Shown here piece by piece: positions 55,832 to 64,000 of a stretch of DNA of 64,000 bases; positions within the stretch are counted from its first letter, which is position 1; each line of letters starts with the position of its first letter. The DNA is from Kitagawia praeruptora (Eukaryota; Streptophyta; Magnoliopsida; Apiales; Apiaceae), in the NCBI GenBank assembly GCA_037693485.1, contig CM075345.1, positions 87,130,001 to 87,194,000 of the forward strand, written 5' to 3'. A program made the translations under genes and the position numbers. The notes below the pieces were generated by a model, which searched no databases, was not told the origin of the DNA, and saw only the letters and a program-made list of their open reading frames with translations.

Positions 55832-57367
55832 TTTTTTTAGTCTTTCGTTTTCCTGAGCTAAAGAATCAATAGAACTGGTCTTAAGCAACAACACATCATT
55901 GTTAGATCTGAGTACTTCATTTTCTTTAGTTAATCTAGCAATTTCTTCATTTGCAGCAGATAAACTAGTATGAATATTAAACATTTCAGTACTCATTTCC
56001 TCAATGGTTTGCTTATAGTCATTTGAAGACATATCTAGTAATACTAGAGATGGTACCTGACTTGACGAGGTTGATGCTTCTTCATCCTCTCTAGCCATCA
56101 AGGCAAAATTCATAAATTCCTCTTCTTCTTCATTATCAGATTCATCCCAGCATTTTCCTTCAGCCACATAGGCCTTTCCTTGTCCTTTCTTAAATTGACT
56201 CCCAGTTCCTTTCTCCATTCTTTGTATTTGTTTTGGTCTTTTGCATTCAGTAGCAAAGTGACCAAGTTCATTGCAATTGTAGCATCTAAACTTTGACCTA
56301 TCTACCATTCCTGTTTTGTATCCTCCCTTGGTGCCAGTAGCAGGTTTTGATGAGCTTCCTTGGTTATACTTTGGAAATTGACCTTGAGGCTTATATGGCT
56401 TGTTCCTCCTGAACCTTATATTTTTGAATTTTCTTGCCATAAAAGCCATGGTTGGATTATCCATTTTCTCCATTTCTTCTAGAGTGAAGAATTCTTCATC
56501 TTCAACATCTTCTAGTTGAAGGACAACCTTTTCTTCATCTTCAATCACTTCTTCAATTTTCAAAGAGGAAAATTGAGGTTGTTGATCATTTTGAATTTGC
56601 TCACTTGCTTGAAAATATGATGGTCCTTGAGCAACTAGAGCACCAGCCATGTTTGCCATCAATCCTTTGGATCCACTTTGTATAGCTTTCTTTTGATAAT
56701 ATTCAAGTTCATAAGATTTTAGAACTCCATACAATGTTTCAAGAGAAACAGAATTTAAGTCTCTCCCTTCTCTTATGGCTGTTACTCTATGCTCAAGATG
56801 TTCTGGAAGAGTTAGCAGAAACTTGATATTGACTTCCTTCTTTTCATAAAACTTTCCATGAATTTGAAGCTCAGCTATCAGTTTGCTAAATCTTTCAAAC
56901 ATGTGGGTTAGCTCTTCTCCATGCTTGCCCATAAACGCTTCATATTGTGACACCAGTATTTGTTTTTGATTCTCTCTGACCTCTTCACTTCCTTCACATA
57001 ACAGTTCTATCTTTTTCCACATATCCCTGGCAGAGTTGCATGCTATTATATTTCCACTCATAGCTTTGTCCAGGGTAAGTGCATCTAGTAGAATGAGTTG
57101 CAGATGATCATCCAGTGCTACCTTTTCTTTTTCTGAGTCATTATACTCAGAAGGCTTCTTAGCAACCCAATGAGCTGGGATTACTACATCATTTACTGTA
57201 GCAGCTGGGATTTCCTTTTGAGGAATGAAGGGGCCATTTTCCAGAATACCTAGGAATAGTGGATTCTGAGCTTTGATAAATAACATAATCTTCTTTTTCC
57301 ATATGTTGTAGTTTTCTTTATCAAAAGCTGGAATCTTGATATTACTTGACCTTTGAATACTTGCCAT
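55829..57367 (-). CDS. gag of C1, N-terminal part (capsid, nucleocapsid)
   Basis: The chosen start is MASIQRSSNIKIPAF at 57367, just after the primer site; the frame also runs upstream into the LTR, which is not expected to be coding. The product is 512 codons, ending TGA at 55829. It has the copia gag core (NYNIWKKKIMLFIKAQNP ... MWKKIELLCEG ... YEAFMGKHGEELTHMFERF) and a CCHC knuckle, CYNCNELGHFATEC, at about residue 395. The frame ends right after seven A residues (minus strand), and the rest of gag continues in the +1 frame. A one-base homopolymer error in sequencing, a recent mutation, or frameshifting could each explain this. It packages the element RNA in cytoplasmic particles. Confidence 0.88.
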   Translation of the reverse strand: MASIQRSSNIKIPAFDKENYNIWKKKIMLFIKAQNPLFLGILENGPFIPQKEIPAATVNDVVIPAHWVAKKPSEYNDSEKEKVALDDHLQLILLDALTLDKAMSGNIIACNSARDMWKKIELLCEGSEEVRENQKQILVSQYEAFMGKHGEELTHMFERFSKLIAELQIHGKFYEKKEVNIKFLLTLPEHLEHRVTAIREGRDLNSVSLETLYGVLKSYELEYYQKKAIQSGSKGLMANMAGALVAQGPSYFQASEQIQNDQQPQFSSLKIEEVIEDEEKVVLQLEDVEDEEFFTLEEMEKMDNPTMAFMARKFKNIRFRRNKPYKPQGQFPKYNQGSSSKPATGTKGGYKTGMVDRSKFRCYNCNELGHFATECKRPKQIQRMEKGTGSQFKKGQGKAYVAEGKCWDESDNEEEEEFMNFALMAREDEEASTSSSQVPSLVLLDMSSNDYKQTIEEMSTEMFNIHTSLSAANEEIARLTKENEVLRSNNDVLLLKTSSIDSLAQENERLKK

Positions 57368-57398
57368 TTGGATCTCAGATATGTGTATTAATCTGAAT

Positions 57399-57410
57399 GC
57401 TCTGATACCA
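57399..57410 (-). other. Primer binding site of C1
   Basis: Minus-strand tggtatcagagc, complementary to initiator methionine tRNA, lies two bases inside the 5' LTR boundary. Confidence 0.95.
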
Positions 57411-57412
57411 GT

Positions 57413-58577
57413 TGTTGGTCCAGGAAAGTATTGCAGAAGGGGGGTTGAATGCAATACTAATAAATTTCAAAAACTATTTCAACAACTTAAATAGAATTTG
57501 TGATTTACTAGTAGAAGAAATGCAAACACAAGTAAAATCAAATACGAGGATTTCACAAAATAAATGTTTTATTTATTTTGCAAAGTTTTGCTACAACCTT
57601 GAGAACAAATTAATTCTCAAGCTACAAATACTCAAGAGATTACAGTCGTTGAGTTTTTCTCACACTTAATATATAAACAGAGAGCTCTATTTATAGTGTG
57701 ATAATCTACTGTACTATCATCATCAATGATTGTTGAGTTGCTGTTATATTCCTTTTGCAGCTCATTCCATGATTTATTCCCATGTGATCAGCACAAAGTA
57801 ACTTAAAGATGCTTTCCACATTTGAGCCACCCAGATCTAGCCGTATTCAATTTTATCTGTTCTAGACTTTACAGGTTGTTCCATGTGATCTCTCGAGCTT
57901 CAGTTATAGACTTTCCAAGCTTGCTGTAAAGGTTGAATATTACAACACGCCTGCTTCTTTTGAACATATACTCTGTCGTTTAATTTGACTTAGAAAATTC
58001 CTAAATCAAGCTGATTCTATATGACAGTATGTTTGCCACAAAGTTTGCTGTCAATGGATTACGCTTTGTCTTGACAGTATAAATTTCCCGCAGATATTAC
58101 TGTCAAGAATTTTGCTTTGTTTGACAGTATGAATTCCCGCAGAGATTGCTGTCAAGAATTGTGCTTTGATTGACAGCATGTTTTTCCCGCAGAGATTGCT
58201 GTCAAGAATTCCAAACTTACTGTCGCAAACTGTATATCAAAGTTGCTGTCATTAGAATCTTCCGCCAATGTTGCTGTCAAGTTGAAACTTGCTGTCGACT
58301 CCGTGAAACTTGCTGTCGACCTCGGCAACATGATGTTTCCTTGTAACCTTACTGTCAGGGCTTGACAGTAACTTTTATTCCTTCTGTCGAACTCATGTAT
58401 TTCTTGAGGCTTGAACATAATCGAACTTCTTCCAAGAATTACACTTATTACATGACAGTATTTATTTAAATTACAAGAACACATTTCAGGCTATGACAGT
58501 ATGTTCTACTTAGCAAAAACTAAGTATACCAATAAAACTAGTTAAGTTGTCTATTCCATCACCCATAAATCCCAACA
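57413..58577 (-). repeat. 5' LTR of C1
   Basis: It is 1165 bp and, as far as I can compare by eye, identical to 44415-45579, including the TGACAG-rich part. It would hold the promoter; the TGACAG cluster lies in its upstream (U3) half with respect to transcription. Confidence 0.95.
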
Positions 58578-58606
58578 TAAATTAAAGTAAAAGAAAAACA
58601 AAAAAC

Positions 58607-59478
58607 ATACCTGTGATCTCAATCCAAGTCGTATGAAGAGGTTGTAGATGATACGACCAGGCTATTTATTGAACCTTACACGACCTCAAATTAGGTCGTG
58701 AGTTGAGGTTGGGAACAATGCGAGCAGGCTTTCTAGTGGCCCTTACACGACCTCGATCCACCTCGTGGATTGGGTTCGTAAAGCTAACGAGCACTTAAAA
58801 CTATGGTCCTTACACGACATAAATCTACCTCGAAGATTGAGGTCGTAGACCTCGCGACCCAACGATTTTAAAGAACATACACGAACTCAAGACAGTTCGT
58901 AAGTTGAGTTCGCAAAAGCCCACGAGGAGGCCTATTATCGTTCCTTACATGAACTCGATCCAGTTCGTAAATTGAAATTGAAAACAATACGAACAGGCCG
59001 CGTTAAAGGTCTTACACGATCTCGATCCATCTCGCGAGATGAGATCGTGTTTAATTCGATGAGGCTAATCTATGGACCTTGGACGACCTCGATCCACCTC
59101 GTAGGTTGAGGTCGTAGGCTACACGAGGAAGCTCGTGGAAGAACCTTACACAAACTGGTTTCACCTCGTAGTATGAGGTCAAAACGTTTGCGACCTACTC
59201 TGTTTTGAGCCCTTGTACGATCTCAAACCACCTCGCGCAATGAGGTCGTGAGCCATGCGACGAGGTTGATATAAGGACCATACACGATCTCGTTTCAGCT
59301 CATGGGATGAGATCGATGGTTTCGCGACCTGCCTTGTTCAATGCCCTTGTACGACCTCAACTCACGTCGTAGAGTGAGGTCGAAAATCTCACGACCTGGG
59401 CGCTTTTGTGGCTATACACGACCTCGTTTTAGGTCGAAAAACACATGCTGGTCACCTCGTCTCGACCTCGATCCTCGT
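58607..59478 (+). repeat. 67-bp tandem array in the 3' untranslated region of G1
   Basis: Unit starts are 58674, 58741, 58808, 58875, 58943, 59010, 59077, 59144, 59211, 59278, 59345 and 59412: a period of 67 (once 68) over 11 full units, with partial units at both ends. Sequence identity between units is modest, but length is held. The core is cttacacgacctcgatccac followed by ctcgtaggttgaggtcgt, so each unit contains a dyad gacctc ... gaggtc. Confidence 0.9.
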
Positions 59479-59947
59479 CGAAAGTATTGCATCGTAAATT
59501 AATTTTCTCGAGCAGAAAATGGAAAAGTTGATTAAAAATAATATTTTTCTGAGAAAAATTGGAAATAAAATTCCAAGAATTCCAGAAAAATGCGAGATAA
59601 TTTACAAAATTATTTCCGAAGGTAGTATGCCAAAAATATTTTTGATGAAATTAATACGCAATAAGGAAAAGTGCCCGTGATCACAATGAAGATTCCCAAA
59701 AATGCAAGAAAATTATTAATAATTTTCTGTAAAACATAAAAATTGTTGTTTAGCCTCGAATATGACAAATCGTTGTAAATGTGTAGGTCGCTCCACACCT
59801 TACATTCAAGACGATACTTGTGAAACACTAGTGTACCAAAAATACCATATTTAGGGTAGGTAATAAATCTCAGATAAGAGATATACCCCAAATCTCAAGA
59901 GTGACAAATTATAACTTCGATTAAAACCTGATCAGTTTTCCTAGAAG
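59479..59947. other. G1 internal DNA before the polypurine tract
   Basis: It is AT-rich and non-coding, with a few tataa-like and aaaatt repeats and no recognised feature. Confidence 0.5.
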
Positions 59948-59959
59948 TTGGGGGGCAAA
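59948..59959 (+). other. Polypurine tract of G1
   Basis: ttggggggcaaa directly precedes the 3' LTR start TGATGTGGGC. Confidence 0.85.
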
Positions 59960-60467
59960 TGATGTGGGCTGAAAGTAAGCCCTAGAAACGTATTTAATGA
60001 TATGTTGAATAAACCTAAGTTGGTTCAAGGTTAAAGCCCAATTACGAGGCCCAAAACCTTATTTATGATAATAAATTCGTAATTAACAAATCAGCCAGTT
60101 TCTGACTCCAAGATTGAGTCTTAAAAGGAAACTAAATCATATCAGGAGTAGCCTCCAAGGTATACACCTCTAATACTTATCTTCTTATCAATTGGAAGGC
60201 TCTAGAATTGGGCCAAGGTAGTAACTTGCCCACCAAGTATCCTAATTCTACCCTAATTATAGGATTTTCCCCACCTATGTAAGGACCTGCTCCTCCACAA
60301 ATAGAACTACGTTTTTTGGCTTGATTCTTGATATTTGCAAAATACGTAGGCATCTTGTGAGGACAGATTAAGTCACGAAATACTCGACCAGCCATTAAAG
60401 CTCGAAGCTCTTTTCAACCCTAGCATTTAATACGCAATAAATATACCCTACTTTTCGTTCCACAACA
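59960..60467 (+). repeat. 3' LTR of G1
   Basis: 508 bp, from TGATGTGGGC to CCACAACA, followed by the target duplication gatgt. It lacks the ~31-bp duplication present in the 5' LTR. Confidence 0.92.
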
Positions 60468-60472
60468 GATGT

Positions 60473-61413
60473 GGATAATTTTTTTCTTGTTTTTTTTGTT
60501 AGAAAATGAAAAGTTTGAGTCACTTTTTTTATATGTTCTTGATGTAATTTTCGAAGTGAGGTTGTTTCTTGTAATAAGGGGTTAAACTTTAATGTTGGAT
60601 CTAATACATTTTCTTAGTTTAATCCATGAATAAATGAGCTGAAAGAAGGATGTTTGAAATGAGTTATATATGTGGGTTGTTTAGTTGAAATAAGTTGAAT
60701 CCCATATTGAATTGGTAGTGAAAGGTTAGTGGGCTTATATAAACTTTATATAGCTTCATGTGCAACTGTAGTGCACAACTACTAAGGCATGCGGGTGTGC
60801 ATGGTGGTAGTGTGAGCCTCGCGCGGACACACACACGTGCGCCGCCGCCGTCTCACCTCGACATGACTCGGGTCGGGTCGAAGGGCGATTTGGGCGAATG
60901 TCTCGGCGTGTCTCGCGTACGCGAGGCGACCTGGGCGAGAAGGAATTTTTATTACCTGATTGGAGAATTGATTATTGATTTATTTTACAGGATATCAGAT
61001 TTATTTGTTGCGGCAGTACTGGAAATACTGATTGGATTAGTACTTGGATTAAATCCTGATAGACCGGATCAGTACTTGGATTAAATCCTGATGGACATGA
61101 TCAGACATCAAATATTGATGGGCCAAATCCTGATGGATTTCAGATCCTGACTAGCACCGAATCTTGATCCTGATGGACATCAAATCCTGATACTATTGAT
61201 GACCAAATTCTAATGCTACTTAAACTAAAAAATAAATCATGATGATGTTGTTAATGCAATTAAATCAGAATAATTAATTTCCTTTTAGGGAGTATCAGTT
61301 ACGTTTTATTTTTTGTGTTATATACATACAGAATAGAACGTTGAAACTAAGAATAGAACGTTGAAACTAAGAGATACGTTCCTGATTAAAAAAAAACCTA
61401 GCTGCTTTCTTGT
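60473..61413 (+). repeat. LTR-like fragment(s), GC-rich leader and ATCCTGAT cluster
   Basis: 60650-60960 has gggcttatataaacttta, a TATA-like promoter, then a GC-rich stretch (gccgccgccgtctcacctcg, gggcgaatgtctcggcg) of the kind found in some plant copia LTRs. 61020-61210 has about six copies of atcctgat, the motif of C2. No coding sequence is supported, and ends are not defined. Confidence 0.4.
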
Positions 61414-62032
61414 AATAACCCGGATTTTCAAGAAAAGATTTTATTATTATTTCAATAATGATAATGTTTTCCTAAAATGAGGAGGAATTTTTTTTTTTTT
61501 ATTTATTTTATTATTCAATTAATTATTTATTTTCGGTTAAGTGGAGCCTGGTGCTCCTATTTAAAATTTTATTGACCTAGTAGGTATCTCGAGTCAATAG
61601 TTTATTTGGGTAAAGATTTAATTTTGGAGTGTGAAATTATTTAGTAAAGATTTTATTATAAATTGCTAAATAATTTAGAGATTTTAAAATCCTTAGAAAA
61701 TGATTATTTTAATTATTTGAGGATTTGCAGAAATTACTCGATTAATTTATAATATCAAGAATTTGAGATTTTACTAAAACAATAGTATTTGTAGTATTTT
61801 TATAAAGCCCTGTAAATTGTGAATTATGAATCACAATTATTATTTTTATGAATTGTTTTTATAAATTATTATTGATTTGTAAAATGCATATCAATTTAGA
61901 AAATTGAGATTTAATTCCAATTCTTTCTCCAAAAGTCTTTAAAAATATTCTAGTAACGGTGGTGGCCGGTGGGTTCAGTAGCCGCAGCGGGGTGAGAGGT
62001 TGTGCTGGTGTGTGCAGGCGTGCGAGGTAGCA

Positions 62033-62033
<1 letters not shown>

Positions 62034-62071
<38 letters not shown>
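62034..62071 (+). repeat. (GA)n microsatellite
   Basis: An uninterrupted gagaga tract of about 35 bases, ending in gggaggg. Confidence 0.95.
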
Positions 62072-62077
<6 letters not shown>

Positions 62078-62299
62078 GGAAGGAAAGAGATTTCCGGTGG
62101 GTTGTTTCCGATCGAACCAAAATGGTACCCTCTTTTCGGATTTAATTATTTAATTTTCGTTGTGATTAAATTTCGAAAATGTTGTAATTTAATTAGTTTT
62201 TAAATTGTGGTAATTTAATTGATTTTAAATTGTGAGATTATTGTGGTAATTAAATTAGATATAATTGTGAGTTTAATTATGAGTCTGATTAAAGGTTCG

Positions 62300-62480
62300 G
62301 GTTAGTGATTGTTAATTGTTAAATTGCTAATTGTTAATTGTTAGTGAGTAATTATTAATTGTCGGATAATATATTTGGGTTAGTTGTCAAGTAATTGTTA
62401 AGTGCTAATTGCTAATTGTTAGTTTCCAAATTGTAATTTTTAAATTGTTAAGTGCTAAGTGCTAAGTGCTAATTGTTATC
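62300..62480 (+). repeat. Degenerate ttaattgctaattg repeats
   Basis: Short units such as aattgttaattg, gctaattgttag and gtgctaagtgctaa recur, probably from slippage. Confidence 0.6.
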
Positions 62481-62640
62481 GTCATATGAGGTATAGTTAT
62501 AAGGGTTGGCTTATCGGTAAATGTCTATGTGCTAAATGGTTTAAGTCGGGTCGTAGCAATTGTTAGAAGTCATAGTGCCAACTACGTGGTGTTGGCTTAA
62601 ATGTGGATAAACTTAGTTTACTTTCCTTAAATGTTGAGGT

Positions 62641-62760
62641 GCCGCATGTCTGGGCGGGTACTTTTCCTTATGTGCTAGTTGCCGCATGTCTGGGCGGGTA
62701 CTTTTCCTTATGTGCTAGTTGCCGCATGTCTGGGCGGGTACTTTTCTTATATGTTTACTT
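62641..62760 (+). repeat. 40-bp tandem repeat, three copies
   Basis: Units start gccgcatgtctgggcgggta at 62641, 62681 and 62721, an exact 40-bp period with near-perfect copies. Confidence 0.95.
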
Positions 62761-64000
62761 TTATGTTGCTGCAAGTTGAGGCAGCTTTTATTTTATCAAA
62801 AACAGGGTTATAAATTGTTTTGTTGGCATGGAGGGGCTGAGCCCATAGTCCGATAAACGAATACTACATGCCGAAATTTTCTAAAAATCCCCTGCATTTT
62901 AATTTATTTAACTTATTTGATTTCAAAGGTTTAAAGGTATGATTTGGGTGTTAACTGTTTATGTGTATATGTGTTAAGTAAATTAATTCGAGGGTAATTG
63001 TTGTCTCGAGGATTTATGTGCCAAGTGATTTAATTCAAGGATTTATGTGCTTCGAGGATTAATTGTGTTTTGAGGATTAGCTATTAATCAAGTTTTGTCG
63101 TAAGAAGGTCAATGGTATTATAAACGTATAGGTTAAGTGAAGTTGACTAAATGGTGGTATAGGGTTATGATGTGTTAGCACTAGGAAATGTTCACTTTAT
63201 ATAAGGGGACTCTTCCCGTGTTGTTTGCTATTACTAAATGTCTTATGTGCAATAAGTGGTATTAGAGTAGTCAACTATAGGGAGGACACCTATAGTTTGA
63301 CTTTATGATTATTTAGTGATAATCCCGAGTTGTGTCTACTCGATATACGTGGTATGACTGACACGTACGCGTAACTATTTCAGTACCATTAGGGCATAAT
63401 CGAGATGGAATGACGTGCATCCAAAAAGGAAGATCGAGACGTCAGGTAAGGTCCATGGAATTAATTGGACGAGGTGCGAAGCATTTGTTCGCGGGTTCTA
63501 TTTTCTGCTAAGGACCAGAGGCAAGTTTACTATGCATACTCTATTGTTCAGAGTATATTTATTTTAACTATATGAAATGTGTTAAATAAGTTTTCAATCC
63601 ATAATCGCGAGTTTTTCCAACCTTGTACTTCTTCTCCCAAATCATTGTATTCCTTGCTCTGCCAGCAATATTAAATCCTGCTCGTGCAATAACCAAAACC
63701 CCATGGCTTATAATACTGTTGATGGGCAGTGATATTTTTATGGCTCTATATCTTGATTTATACGGTATACATTTATATCTATAAACTTTTCGTACTATGG
63801 AAGTGGACTATATGTTATGAGGTATATATTTATGTATCGGAATAAGAAAGGCTCAGAGGGTAGGGCATGTATTGAGTTTTAGAACTTAGCCGCGTGTTGG
63901 GGCTATTTTGTATTGTATGTTTTCGAAAACCCGGGCAAAGCTTTTAAAAAGAATTTCGCAATAATTAACCTAAAGGCAACATCACCAATAAACCAGTGTT

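Larger units (their letters stand above)
44410..58582 (-). mobile_element. C1: young, nearly intact Sirevirus-like Ty1/copia element
   Basis: The element is 44415-58577 (14,163 bp) on the minus strand, flanked by taaat (44410-44414 and 58578-58582). Both LTRs are 1165 bp and I see no difference between them. In transcriptional order: 5' LTR, primer site, gag, in-frame stop, pol, a non-coding gap with repeats, a 1645-aa third ORF, polypurine tract, 3' LTR. Apart from one frameshift in gag all long frames are open. It lies in the G1 3' region, upstream of the G1 antisense gene. Confidence 0.95.
21028..60467 (+). mobile_element. G1: Ty3/gypsy (Tat-type) retrotransposon with nested insertions
   Basis: LTRs of 539 bp (21028-21566) and 508 bp (59960-60467) are flanked by the 5-bp duplication gatgt (21023-21027 and 60468-60472). 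Inside are a primer site, gag, protease, RT, two RNase H domains, integrase, an antisense spliced gene, a 67-bp tandem array and a polypurine tract. Dual RNase H, an antisense ORF after pol and 3' tandem repeats are known features of the Tat lineage. Without C2 and C1 it is about 10.75 kb. The LTRs differ by 16 substitutions in about 508 aligned bases, 14 of them transitions, so it is the oldest of the three nested elements. Confidence 0.92.
61414..64000 (+). mobile_element. Possible gypsy LTR start, truncated by the window
   Basis: TGTAATAACCCGGATTTTCA at about 61411 resembles the start of chromovirus LTRs. The following 2.6 kb is non-coding, AT-rich and repetitive. No inverted end, primer site or coding region appears before the window ends. 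Confidence 0.35.

Noticed and set aside
60758..61084. 108-codon ORF in GC-rich DNA
   Set aside because: It spans an LTR-like leader and an ATCCTGAT repeat; no domain, so treated as non-coding.

Overview
This is intergenic, transposon-dominated DNA from a plant nuclear genome, most likely a eudicot with a sizeable genome. The evidence is Sirevirus-type Ty1/copia elements with tRNA-iMet primer sites, a Tat-type Ty3/gypsy element with two RNase H domains and an antisense gene, Stowaway-like and pogo-like MITEs, a tRNA-derived SINE, and captured exons of plant genes bounded by GT/AG splice sites. I see no intact ordinary host gene, no rRNA or tRNA gene and no CRISPR array. I cannot assign the species.

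Layout. (1) 1-5579: 3' end of a plus-strand copia element (C0): a decayed third ORF, polypurine tract, and a 3' LTR into which a gypsy-type LTR has inserted. (2) 5655-7101, minus strand: five short exons with clean splice sites. One is from nicotinate phosphoribosyltransferase plus a second from the same gene, one from splicing factor SF3B2, one from an Alba RGG protein, and one is unrecognised. In silico splicing keeps one open frame of 187 codons across all five. This is the most unusual object in the window. (3) 7149-9089: solo LTR of TGTAACATCCC type. (4) 9090-20460: AT-rich DNA with a pogo/Emigrant-like element, three Stowaway-like MITEs (one carrying a nested MITE), a SINE with an 18-bp target duplication, and a foldback region with long (TA)n tracts. 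(5) 21028-60467: one Ty3/gypsy element (G1, target duplication gatgt) of about 10.7 kb, expanded to 39.4 kb by two copia insertions. C2 (25126-39643, duplication ttggc) splits its pol gene. C1 (44415-58577, duplication taaat) lies upstream of its antisense gene. C2 itself holds a MITE and a palindromic gypsy-LTR insertion. (6) 60468-64000: LTR-like fragments and simple repeats.

The nesting order agrees with LTR divergence counted by eye: G1 16 substitutions in about 508 bp (3.1%), C2 12 in about 741 bp (1.6%), C1 none seen in 1165 bp. C1 is therefore very young. Its pol (1081 aa) and its third ORF (1645 aa) are uninterrupted; gag has one homopolymer frameshift. G1 and C2 carry many stops and frameshifts.

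Each of the three copia elements carries its own repeated short motif: TTCGA in C0, TGACAG/CTGTCA in C1, ATCCTGAT/ATCAGGAT in C2. In C1 the motif also runs into coding sequence.
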